Shown here piece after piece: positions 19,090 through 28,414 of a stretch of 64,000 nt of DNA. The notes below the pieces were generated by a model. That model had not been told where the DNA came from. It searched no databases and saw only the letters and a program-made list of their open reading frames with translations. This stretch comes from Lachnospiraceae bacterium (GTDB lineage Bacteria > Bacillota > Clostridia > Lachnospirales > Lachnospiraceae), in NCBI GenBank assembly GCA_024690825.1, contig JAILOK010000036.1, positions 51,051 to 115,050 of the forward strand, given 5' to 3'. The position numbers and the translations under genes are program-made. Numbering within the stretch: the stretch's first letter is position 1; each line of letters starts with the position of its first letter.

Positions 19090-20048
19090 ACGAAATCCAC
19101 GATCCTCTTGAAAATATTAAGCCACAGTTCAAGCTGAATCCGAACATAGTTCTTCAGATTGCGGGGCGAATAAGGATATTTTCTCCCCTCCCTGCAAAGG
19201 ATGTACCCCCTTTTCAGTCCCGAAAGATAGGCTCTGGGATGTCCCGTCACGGTAAAAAACACGATCTTTATGAAAAAACCCGCAAGAAGGAAGGGAAGAT
19301 TCAGTATTATCTGCAGCGCGGGCATATTTTTCATTATAATATACATATTATTCCTGGCTGAAAGCCTGATCTTGAAGTCATTATATCTTGAGCCTGTAGA
19401 TCCGGAACCTGCATGATACACTCTGGCCTCCGGACAATAGATGTTTTTATATCCCATTATCCTGGCCCTGTACCCTATGTCCACATCCTCAAGATAGGCA
19501 AAATGGAATTCATCAAACCATCCTATCTCATCGAGTATCTTTCTGCTGTAAATAGCTGCGCCGCCACAGGATGCAAAGATCCTGCACGGTTTTTCATATC
19601 TGCTTTCTCTCTTTCCCTTTCCCCTGGCAAAAGCCCAGCCCAGTGCGCAGTAAAGATCTCCGGCACCGTCTATCCGGTCCGGTCTTTTCATCTGCAGCAT
19701 CTTGGATGAAACCGAAAAGATCCTGTCATCGGAACTTATCGATTCATACAGGCTCCTCACAAAAGCTTTGTCTGCCTTTGTATCATTATTGAGAAGGATC
19801 ACATACGGAGACTTTGAAAGCTTCAATCCTTCATTCACCGCTCTTGAAAAGCCGAAATTATCGGAAAGCCTTTTCAGTGTCACATCCGGATATTCTTTCT
19901 CTACCGTATCCGCGCTGCCGTCCGTAGAGCAGTTATCAATGACCAGGACTTCAAAATCTTCAAAGTCCTGTTCTTTAAGGCTGTCAAGACATCCCCTTAT
20001 AAATTCTACTCCGTTGTAATTCGGTATGATAACACTGACTCTGCTCAT
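19086..20048 (-). CDS. Family 2 glycosyltransferase (rhamnosyltransferase-like)
   Basis: Likely start MSRVSVIIPNYNG at 20048 (TAATG coupling with upstream gene); ILLNNDTKAD, DVDIGYRARIMGY motifs. ORF track start is 20144. Confidence 0.87.
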   Translation of the reverse strand: MSRVSVIIPNYNGVEFIRGCLDSLKEQDFEDFEVLVIDNCSTDGSADTVEKEYPDVTLKRLSDNFGFSRAVNEGLKLSKSPYVILLNNDTKADKAFVRSLYESISSDDRIFSVSSKMLQMKRPDRIDGAGDLYCALGWAFARGKGKRESRYEKPCRIFASCGGAAIYSRKILDEIGWFDEFHFAYLEDVDIGYRARIMGYKNIYCPEARVYHAGSGSTGSRYNDFKIRLSARNNMYIIMKNMPALQIILNLPFLLAGFFIKIVFFTVTGHPRAYLSGLKRGYILCREGRKYPYSPRNLKNYVRIQLELWLNIFKRIVDFV

Positions 20049-21376
20049 TACCTTATCCTGAAAAGCACCTTGGGATCTATGACGACCCTGTATCCCTTCT
20101 TCCTTATCTTTTCGCAGATCCTGTAGGAATTTCCATCCATGCATGACAGCAGGTCCTTCCTTATGACACAGGCAAATTTTGAAACAGCCTCAACATCCAT
20201 TACAAGCTCAGCGGTGTTCATATACCCCGGAAGCCTGTGATCTTTTCCGTGAAACAGAGATACGATCCTGCCTGAAGGGTCCTTTCTGTAACCGCTTGAA
20301 ACTATCCTGTTATCCCTTCCGATTATCCTTGCCCCCACAATGCCTATATCCTCCCTGGCAAGATATGATGAAAGGATCTCCTCATATCCGTCCGTAAGAG
20401 GCTCAAGCTTTCCGTCCGCAAAGATAACATAGCTGTCCTTTGGGACAGGGTCTTTGTAAACAACCCTGAAAAACCCCCTGTGCGCGGTATCGAGTACCTC
20501 CGTACAGAGTCCCTTTTCTTTCAGGAAATCCCTGACTGCCTTCTTGCCGCTTTCATATGCGTAGACCTTTGCCATCGGATTTCCGGCAGTCGAAGCGCTG
20601 TGTATTCTCCAATGATACAGTATCCTGGGAATATGTGCTATTTTATCCTCTCCCACGGCATCACAGCACCGGATTATGAGGTCATGATCCTGTGCCCCGT
20701 CGTACCTTTTGTTGAAACCGCCAACATTCCTGGCGATCTGCGTCCTGACCCCAAAAAGATGACATATATAATTGTTTGAAAGAAGAAGGTCTTTATTATA
20801 ATCCCCTTTTCTGTACGGACTGATGTATCTTCCCGTTCCTGTCACATATTTATCTTCATCCGTGTATACAACATCATATCCCCTGTCAAAGGATTCCGCC
20901 ACACGGTAAAGCGCATCCGGCTCAAGGATATCATCCTGGTCAAGCAGAACGACAGCATCTCCCACGGCTGCACCAAGCGCGGTATTCGAATTATCGGATA
21001 TTCCTCCGCCGGGATTGCCTCTTACATACCTGATCCTTTCGTCTTCTCTTGATATCTTTCTGGCCTGAAGTTCCTCAGCCGGAGAGCCGTCTGCAAGAAT
21101 AAGCTCAAAATTCCCGTAGGTCTGATCCATTACGGATGAGACCATCTGCCTGAAATATACAGGATCGGGTTTATAAACCGGAACGAGCACGCTTATCCTG
21201 ACACCGCCGTGCCCGTCATGTCTTTGTTCATCAAGCTCTTTTTCCCCGGTCCTCTCGTTTTTGAGATACAACCCGTAACGGAGATCATCTATTAACATCC
21301 CGGCATGTTCCGCCGCCGCAAAAAAAGTGGATGCAATACCGTTTCTTTTCAGATAGTCAACAGTTCTTTTAATCAT
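20048..21376 (-). CDS. Family 2 glycosyltransferase with partial second GT module
   Basis: VRISVLVPVYKPD, LLDQDDIL, YDGAQDHDLIIR; C-terminal about 120 aa looks like the second half of a GT2 domain. Confidence 0.83.
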   Translation of the reverse strand: MIKRTVDYLKRNGIASTFFAAAEHAGMLIDDLRYGLYLKNERTGEKELDEQRHDGHGGVRISVLVPVYKPDPVYFRQMVSSVMDQTYGNFELILADGSPAEELQARKISREDERIRYVRGNPGGGISDNSNTALGAAVGDAVVLLDQDDILEPDALYRVAESFDRGYDVVYTDEDKYVTGTGRYISPYRKGDYNKDLLLSNNYICHLFGVRTQIARNVGGFNKRYDGAQDHDLIIRCCDAVGEDKIAHIPRILYHWRIHSASTAGNPMAKVYAYESGKKAVRDFLKEKGLCTEVLDTAHRGFFRVVYKDPVPKDSYVIFADGKLEPLTDGYEEILSSYLAREDIGIVGARIIGRDNRIVSSGYRKDPSGRIVSLFHGKDHRLPGYMNTAELVMDVEAVSKFACVIRKDLLSCMDGNSYRICEKIRKKGYRVVIDPKVLFRIR

Positions 21377-22164
21377 CCGGTTATTTCTTCCGCACTGTAT
21401 CTGTCTACGGTTTTATCCCTGTAATCGCCCCTGATGCTCTCGTTATCACGGATAAAGGACCAGAGCATCTTAAGCACGCTTACTGCCTGACTTGCCATCC
21501 TGACATTTGAGACCTGATCACTCTCCTTCCACGATATCGGGAAGAATCTGACGGTCTGATTGTAATATTTTAATGCCATCACCATACAGTAATTAAAGGT
21601 CAGGTTGTCCGGAAATTTCTCATAGTATCTGTCCTTCAACATGGACACGCTGTACATGTTAAGTCCGGATCCCAGATCAAACACCCTTTGTCCTATGGCG
21701 AAAGCAAAAAGAAAATCATATACGATATTTCCAAAGGTCCTGAAAAGTGAATAACCCTCAAGCCTTGACTGCATCATGAATCTTGCTCCGAGCACGCAGT
21801 CATAGTTCCTGTAGTAACCTCTCTTTAATACAGGCAGAAAGTCCTTTATATCTCCCTGATCATCTCCGTGAAGCACGATCACATAATCAAAACCGTTTTT
21901 TATCGCATAGTCAAAAGCGACCTTGTGAGATCCCCCCAGACCGTAATTTTCGTCATTTCTGAGCACCTTCAACGGCATGCTCCAATGAGCGGCCCTGTAA
22001 TCGATGACAGCCTTTTCGGTACCATCCGTACTCCTGTTGTTCACGACAATGATCTCCGATATATAACGCATGACAGACGCATCTATCCTGTCTAAAACCC
22101 TGACGATCTGTTTTTCGCAGTTATAGGCGGGTATGAATAATAAAATCCTCTCCTTTTTTTCCAT
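21373..22164 (-). CDS. Family 2 glycosyltransferase (polyprenyl-phosphate-sugar-synthase-like)
   Basis: ILLFIPAYNCEKQIVRVLDRI, VLHGDDQGD. Confidence 0.82.
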   Translation of the reverse strand: MEKKERILLFIPAYNCEKQIVRVLDRIDASVMRYISEIIVVNNRSTDGTEKAVIDYRAAHWSMPLKVLRNDENYGLGGSHKVAFDYAIKNGFDYVIVLHGDDQGDIKDFLPVLKRGYYRNYDCVLGARFMMQSRLEGYSLFRTFGNIVYDFLFAFAIGQRVFDLGSGLNMYSVSMLKDRYYEKFPDNLTFNYCMVMALKYYNQTVRFFPISWKESDQVSNVRMASQAVSVLKMLWSFIRDNESIRGDYRDKTVDRYSAEEITG

Positions 22165-22167
22165 TTT

Positions 22168-22881
22168 CTACCTCCCCTCGATTATCCTGTTCAGTTTTAC
22201 AAACTCCACAAGAGATTTTATTCCTATTTTAAATATTTTTTTCGGATTGATGGAATTGACTCCTCCCTGCCTCGGTAAAAACGATATGGGAATGAATTTC
22301 ATCTTACGGTGATGCTTTTTGTATATCACGGAAAGGAGCACATTTGACAGAAAATAATCATTGGGGACATATGAAATCTCCTTTTTCAGGGTTTCTGCCT
22401 TCATAAGCCTGTAGGGTGTATTTGCATCCTTCACAAAAACATGAAAACAAAGCAGGATCACAAACTTCAGCACATTTGTGACTACTATCCTCGAAAAACC
22501 GTCGCCCCTTTCGGTCCGGTCTCCTATGATAATGTCATATTTATTCCTAAGTTCCCAGAAGGCCTCAAATTCGTTGGGATTTGTCTGACCGTCTGAATCT
22601 GTCTGAAACACAAAATCGGCGCCTTCCTTCAAAGCCTGTTTGTAGCCTGCAAGGATGGTGGGACCGTGACCGGAATTTGCTTTCTGTTTTACCGTAAGCC
22701 GGTCCTTTTCATCTGCCTCTTCCTTAAGCACCTTAAAGGTATCATCCCTGCTGCCGTCATCGATCACAAGAAGTCTTGATCCTTCACCGGCTTTACAGAC
22801 CACAGGGTACCAGTCATTTATTACCTTTCGAATATTATCCTGTTCATTATAGGCAGGTATAACAATATACAGTTTATCCAT
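22168..22881 (-). CDS. Family 2 glycosyltransferase, Dpm1-like
   Basis: LYIVIPAYNEQDNI, LLVIDDGSRDDT, FQTDSDGQTNPNE. Confidence 0.85.
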   Translation of the reverse strand: MDKLYIVIPAYNEQDNIRKVINDWYPVVCKAGEGSRLLVIDDGSRDDTFKVLKEEADEKDRLTVKQKANSGHGPTILAGYKQALKEGADFVFQTDSDGQTNPNEFEAFWELRNKYDIIIGDRTERGDGFSRIVVTNVLKFVILLCFHVFVKDANTPYRLMKAETLKKEISYVPNDYFLSNVLLSVIYKKHHRKMKFIPISFLPRQGGVNSINPKKIFKIGIKSLVEFVKLNRIIEGR

Positions 22882-24074
22882 TACTCCCTCCGGTTCTTAA
22901 GATCAGTTATTTTTTTCACCCCGGCAAACGACATAAAGATCGTAAACGCATAATAAAAGATCTGTGTTACTATGATCGACCCGCGTGATTCATTAAAGAT
23001 CCTCGGTATAAAAAACACGGCACACACGGTCAACAGGCACAGAATATCTGCATAGCGTTCTCTCTTTACCGCAAAATACCCTAATACAGCGATCATTATA
23101 AAATAATCGTACAGTCTGTGGTATGTCATGATAAGTCCCCAAAGGATGCATAACGATATCACAAGATTATCTTCCTTGGGCGGACACATAATGGCAAATA
23201 CGATCAAAAAGACCATTATGAGCACAGTCAGGATCACCGAGATCAGACCGCCCCCGGTAAGCGCACCTATATCCATACTTCCTTCGGATGAAAGGGAAGA
23301 TGCAACCTTTAAGGGTTTTATTATCATGTCAAAAAAGGACTCATGAAGGATACATGCCGCTGCCACGGTTCCCGCGATATGCAAGGGAATACTTAAGATC
23401 AGTTCCTTCCATTTCCTCTTATAAACAAAATATACCGCAAGCGGAACCGTCACTGTATACTTGAAATATGAGATACACAGCGCCAGCGAAGCAGCCCCCG
23501 GTTTTTCCTTTTCTGTCGAAAGATAAACGGCAAGCAGAAAGAACGCGGTCGAAAAAAGTGTATGCTGTCCTACTCCCAGCTGGTTTCTCCAGGGCAGACC
23601 CGCTGTCATAAGCAGCATGAAAACCGCAAAAAGCTTCGGTTCTACCTGCTTCATGAAAGTAGCGCGAAGAAGCACTGTTATCATTGCCGTAAAGACCAGA
23701 TTTGATATCAGCCAGAGGATCCTTGCGGTATGGGCATCAAAAAAAGTATACGGCAAAAGGAGATACAGCAGAGAAGGAAACTGATTTGCTTCCATCCTCT
23801 GCGGCGCCCCGATGCTTTCATAATAGCTGTAGTAATCCGTTAGGCCCGGTATCTTCGGGCTCTTTTTTCCGGCAAGGCTTATGTCGTATGGATCGATTCC
23901 TGCAGACAGTGCCCTGGCCGCATCATACTGGAAATCCTGGCTGTAAACTGCGGCATTTCTTATTCCGGCATATACGGATATCGCAGCCAAAAAACCTGTC
24001 ATTGCAAATAACAAAATGAAAAAGGGTTTTGACTGCGAAAATTTTATTATTCTTTCCCGGATCCGTTCTTTCAT
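22881..24074 (-). CDS. Polytopic glycosyltransferase, GT87/DUF2029-like
   Basis: Multiple TM helices with QDFQYDAARALSAGIDPYD near the N-terminus and LGVGQHTLF loop. Confidence 0.7.
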   Translation of the reverse strand: MKERIRERIIKFSQSKPFFILLFAMTGFLAAISVYAGIRNAAVYSQDFQYDAARALSAGIDPYDISLAGKKSPKIPGLTDYYSYYESIGAPQRMEANQFPSLLYLLLPYTFFDAHTARILWLISNLVFTAMITVLLRATFMKQVEPKLFAVFMLLMTAGLPWRNQLGVGQHTLFSTAFFLLAVYLSTEKEKPGAASLALCISYFKYTVTVPLAVYFVYKRKWKELILSIPLHIAGTVAAACILHESFFDMIIKPLKVASSLSSEGSMDIGALTGGGLISVILTVLIMVFLIVFAIMCPPKEDNLVISLCILWGLIMTYHRLYDYFIMIAVLGYFAVKRERYADILCLLTVCAVFFIPRIFNESRGSIIVTQIFYYAFTIFMSFAGVKKITDLKNRRE

Positions 24075-25768
24075 GAAAGGGATGCTACAACATTTTCCTT
24101 GAGTTCACCGAGTTTCTTCTCCGAATCCTCAAGCGAATTACCCTTTACGCCCATATAGAATTTGATCTTGGGCTCGGTTCCGGAAGGTCTTACGCAGCAC
24201 CACGAATCATTTGAAAGGTCAAAATAAAGCACATCCGATACGGGAAGTCCAGTAACTTCAGGACCTTTTTTATAATCACGGAATTCCTTTACTTCCAGAT
24301 CTCCGAAGGCCTTCGGCGGGTTACTCCTTATCCTTGCCATGATATTCTTTATCTGTTCGGCCCCGTCGATCCCCTTTAAGGTCACGGTATGTATACCCTC
24401 TTTATAATAACCGTATTTTTCGTATATATTGATCATCTGATCCCAGACCGTGATACCCTGCTTCCTGCACCATGCCGCAACCTCAGCCAGACACATGACC
24501 GCCACTACGGCGTCCTTGTCACGCGCATGGGTACCTGCCAGACATCCGTACGATTCCTCCAGACCGAATACATATTCATAGGTATTGTTCTCTTCGAACC
24601 ACTTGATCTGTTCGCCTATATACTTAAAGCCCGTGAGGACCTCTATCAGTTTCACGTTATAATCGGCGCAGATCGGATCTGCCAGATTGGTTGTCACAAT
24701 TGTCTTTACCAGAGCCGCATTACCGGGAAGTCTGCCCAAAGCCGCAAGCTCCCTTAAACGGTATTCCGCGATCAGCATTCCTGACATATTTCCTGTGAAT
24801 CCGATATATTCTCCTGTCTTTGCGTCCTTTGCATATATACCAAGCCTGTCCGCATCCGGATCCGTCGCCATGACTATATCGGCATCCTTTTCTTTTGCAA
24901 GCTTCAGCGCAAGTTCAAAAGCCTTCGGATCCTCAGGATTCGGATACTCAAGCGTATTGAAATCCGGATCCGGTTTTTCCTGTTCGGGCACTACATAGAC
25001 ATTCTTAAACCCGAGTTCCTTTAATATCCTTCTTACCGGCACATTTCCGGTGCCGCAGAAAGGAGTATAGACGATCTTTATATCATCCGCCGTGCTCTGT
25101 ATTATCTCGGGATGAATGATCTGTTTCTTAAGTTCTTCCATGTATGCATCATCTATCTCTTTTCCGATCACTTCATAAAGTCCCGCCGCTTTGGCTTCCT
25201 CAAGACTCATGGTCTTTGCGTCGGAAAACTTTTCGACTGCCCTCACTTCGGCAATAACATCGGTATCCTTGGGAGACGTCATCTGTGCGCCATCCTCCCA
25301 ATATGCCTTATACCCGTTATATTCGGGAGGGTTATGGCTTGCCGTGATCATGACTCCCGCGGTACAGTGAAGCTTTCTGACTGCATACGAAAGCTCGGGT
25401 GTCGGCCTTAAGGCATCAAACACATAAGCCTTGATCCCGTTTGCAGCAAGGCAGAGTGCCGTAACATCTGCAAATTCGGGAGACATCCTCCTGCAGTCAT
25501 AGGCAATTGCAACACCTTTGTCAGCCGTTCCCATCTTTTTTATATAATTTGCCAGACCCTGGGTTGCCTTCCTGACTGTATATATATTCATTCTGTTTGT
25601 ACCGGCCCCTATGACGCCTCTTAAGCCTCCGGTACCGAATTCCAGTTCCTTGTAAAACCTGTCTTCGATCTGCGCCTTATCATTCTCTATGCTTTTTAAT
25701 TCCTTCCGGGTTTCCTCATCAAAATAGTCATCCTCTGTCCAGTTCTTATAAACTTCCATGAAATCCAT
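24071..25768 (-). CDS. Phosphohexomutase (phosphoglucomutase/phosphomannomutase)
   Basis: TASHNPPEYNGYK phosphoserine loop, ATDPDADRLG, GLEESYG, RPSGTEPKIKFY. Confidence 0.94.
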   Translation of the reverse strand: MDFMEVYKNWTEDDYFDEETRKELKSIENDKAQIEDRFYKELEFGTGGLRGVIGAGTNRMNIYTVRKATQGLANYIKKMGTADKGVAIAYDCRRMSPEFADVTALCLAANGIKAYVFDALRPTPELSYAVRKLHCTAGVMITASHNPPEYNGYKAYWEDGAQMTSPKDTDVIAEVRAVEKFSDAKTMSLEEAKAAGLYEVIGKEIDDAYMEELKKQIIHPEIIQSTADDIKIVYTPFCGTGNVPVRRILKELGFKNVYVVPEQEKPDPDFNTLEYPNPEDPKAFELALKLAKEKDADIVMATDPDADRLGIYAKDAKTGEYIGFTGNMSGMLIAEYRLRELAALGRLPGNAALVKTIVTTNLADPICADYNVKLIEVLTGFKYIGEQIKWFEENNTYEYVFGLEESYGCLAGTHARDKDAVVAVMCLAEVAAWCRKQGITVWDQMINIYEKYGYYKEGIHTVTLKGIDGAEQIKNIMARIRSNPPKAFGDLEVKEFRDYKKGPEVTGLPVSDVLYFDLSNDSWCCVRPSGTEPKIKFYMGVKGNSLEDSEKKLGELKENVVASLS

Positions 25769-25828
25769 ACTCTTAAACCCTCCTTTATGACATAATGGAA
25801 TACTACCTGTATATTAACACAATCCGCC

Positions 25829-26368
25829 CTATTTTTCCACGCCGCATCTGGCTTTGACACCTTTCTCATATGGGTGCTTTATCATCTTCAGTTCCGTAAC
25901 ATAATCCGCTTCTTCGATAAGTGCCTGAGGGGCATTTTTTCCCGTGAGCACCGCCTCGTATCCGCAGGGAATCTCCTTTATGAAATCCCTTATCTCCGGG
26001 GCGTCAAAAATACCGTATTCCACGGCGTTCAGAACTTCATCCAAAACAATGATCCCCGATATATCCGCATCTGTGTTTTTTATTTCCCGTCTTCTGATAT
26101 ACCCGGATGTCTGAATCAGCAGTTCCCTGCTCTGACGGGCGGTCTCCTCCTTCTCGGCGTCCGTCATCCGGCGCCAGAATCCGAAATGGTCCTTTGTATG
26201 CAGAACCGTAACATTCGGCCTTTCCTCAAGAAATCTTGCTTCTCCGGAACTTCCGTCCTTTAAGAACTGGACAAATATCACGGGGACACCGCAGGAAATA
26301 GCTCTTAAACACAGCCCGGCAGCTGACGAGGTTTTTCCTTTTCCGTTTCCGTAATAGATGTGGACCAT
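25829..26368 (-). CDS. Cob(I)yrinic acid a,c-diamide adenosyltransferase (CobA/CobO/BtuR family)
   Basis: YYGNGKGKTSSAAGLCLRA P-loop and IIVLDEVLNAVEYGI. Confidence 0.88.
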   Translation of the reverse strand: MVHIYYGNGKGKTSSAAGLCLRAISCGVPVIFVQFLKDGSSGEARFLEERPNVTVLHTKDHFGFWRRMTDAEKEETARQSRELLIQTSGYIRRREIKNTDADISGIIVLDEVLNAVEYGIFDAPEIRDFIKEIPCGYEAVLTGKNAPQALIEEADYVTELKMIKHPYEKGVKARCGVEK

Positions 26369-26380
26369 ATCCGTCTGCTC

Positions 26381-28414
26381 CTATTCCACCATCGGTGCCG
26401 GTGAAACCTTCAGTGTATAATTGCTGTGATCAAGGGAAAAGTTAGGGTTATAATAAGGATCTCCTGCCGAGAGCACATCCTTCCATTTTTCCCTGAAACA
26501 TCCGGCTTCCCTGTTATATCTTTCAGCCTTTTTTTCATCGGGTTTTTCCACATCGCTGCCCCTTGAAGCCGATTCATAATGAAACAGTTCGGCAAAAGGC
26601 GTGAAGATATTCAGCAGTCCTTTCTGTCTGAGTTTAAGACAGAAATCCACATCATTTAAAGCAACGGCAAATTCCTCATCAAACCCCCCTGCTTCCTTAA
26701 AATCCGTTTTTGATACCATCATACAGGCGCCCGTCACGGCGCTTACATCCTGCGCGTAGCAAAGCCTCCCCATATATCCAAGATTTTCTTTTGCCAGCCT
26801 GTAATGGGTATGACCCGCCGTCCTGTGGGCTCCGAGTCCCAGCACTATTCCGGCATGCTGTATGGTATAGTCGCCGTAATAGAGCTTGCATCCCACAGCT
26901 CCGACATCGGGTCTTAGGGCATACATTAAAAGCTCCTCTATCCAGTTTCTCGTTATCACCTGTGTATCGTTGTTCAGGAGTATCAGATATTCGCCTTTTG
27001 CGACATCGGCTCCTGTGTTTACAAGCTTCGAAAAGTTAAAACCTTCTCTTTTTCCGCAGTCGGCTATGGTAATGTCATCTCTCTCATTGAGCTTTGCGTA
27101 ATAATCCCTGATCTCTTCCGATGTACTGTTGTTTTCCACGATCACTATCTCATAATTATCGTAGCTTGTTCTTTCGGTGATGGATGAAACACACCTTTCA
27201 AGATCGTCTGCATGATCGCAGTTCGGGATTATTATCGAAACAAGCGGTTTATCCAAAAGCGCGTATCTTATCCTGAAAATTGTTGCAAAAGCCCTGGTAC
27301 TCTCTATCTCAAAATCCTTAAATCCCAGAGATCCAAGGTATGAGGACACGGCTCTTTTTGCCGCGGCTATCGCATAGCTCTTGGCATTTATATCCGCTGC
27401 CGTGGAGCCGGCGTGTGATCTCCAGTAATAAAGGATCTTCGGCACATGGCACACACCGTCACCGTGGTGCACTGCCTCCCCCGTAAGCCTCAGTATCAGG
27501 TCATGATCCTGGGAACCGTCACATTCACTGCGAAACCTTCCCACTATATCGATCAGTTCTCTCCTGAAAGCGCTGAAATGACAGATATAATTGTTTGCCC
27601 TCAGATTATCCGGAGCGAAATCCGGCTTAAAATGCAGGGTTATCATGTTGTCAATGCTGTTTCCCTTAAAGGTTGCCTCATCGGAATAGATATACCACGC
27701 ATCCTTCTTCTCCAGCAGACACATAAATTCATAAAGCGCGTTGGGATGAAGTATGTCATCATGATCCATCAGGGCATAGAAATCGCCGTCCGCCAGATCG
27801 AAGCAGGCATTGGTATTCTTTGATATACCTTCGTTTTTATCGAGCTTTTTATATCTTATCCTTCCCCTGCCGTCTTTTTTTATATATTCCCCGACTATCT
27901 CTCCCACAGCGGCATGATCCCGATCGGATCCGTCAGCCAGACAAAGCTGCCACCCTTCATATACCTGACCGGTCACCGATTCAATAAACTGCCTTAAAAA
28001 TCTTTCGTCGGTATTATAAAGAGGAACCAGTATCGAAAAAACATGGTCCTTTGAAAATTTTCTGTTCCGCGCTTTTTGAATATCCTCTTCCGAAGGAAAG
28101 CTTTCCGTACCGTGAAGCCTGTAAGCCGATCTTTCTATCCTTTTTGAGCGCAGTTTTCTGATGATCTCTTTTATGCTGCCATACCGTTTCACCCGGATGC
28201 ATGTGTGCTTAAAACGTGCCCAGGCATTCCTTAACGGCTTTGATACTCTGAATAAAAAGCTGTTTTTCAACAGATCGGTCTTTCTTTTCAGCTCGGCATA
28301 TTCCGCTTCCAGATCGGCCATCTCTTCTATGAGTTTTTCATTCTTTTTAACTTCTTTTTCGTACAGATCTCTGTAATGATCCGGATCGTTTTCCTTACCC
28401 ATTTTCAAGTTCAC
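26381..28414 (-). CDS. Tandem-domain family 2 glycosyltransferase
   Basis: Coiled-coil N-terminus, then two GT2 modules (FSILVPLYNTD...ALMDHDDIL and VSIIIPNCDHADDLERC...ILLNNDTQV). Confidence 0.9.
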   Translation of the reverse strand: MNLKMGKENDPDHYRDLYEKEVKKNEKLIEEMADLEAEYAELKRKTDLLKNSFLFRVSKPLRNAWARFKHTCIRVKRYGSIKEIIRKLRSKRIERSAYRLHGTESFPSEEDIQKARNRKFSKDHVFSILVPLYNTDERFLRQFIESVTGQVYEGWQLCLADGSDRDHAAVGEIVGEYIKKDGRGRIRYKKLDKNEGISKNTNACFDLADGDFYALMDHDDILHPNALYEFMCLLEKKDAWYIYSDEATFKGNSIDNMITLHFKPDFAPDNLRANNYICHFSAFRRELIDIVGRFRSECDGSQDHDLILRLTGEAVHHGDGVCHVPKILYYWRSHAGSTAADINAKSYAIAAAKRAVSSYLGSLGFKDFEIESTRAFATIFRIRYALLDKPLVSIIIPNCDHADDLERCVSSITERTSYDNYEIVIVENNSTSEEIRDYYAKLNERDDITIADCGKREGFNFSKLVNTGADVAKGEYLILLNNDTQVITRNWIEELLMYALRPDVGAVGCKLYYGDYTIQHAGIVLGLGAHRTAGHTHYRLAKENLGYMGRLCYAQDVSAVTGACMMVSKTDFKEAGGFDEEFAVALNDVDFCLKLRQKGLLNIFTPFAELFHYESASRGSDVEKPDEKKAERYNREAGCFREKWKDVLSAGDPYYNPNFSLDHSNYTLKVSPAPMVE

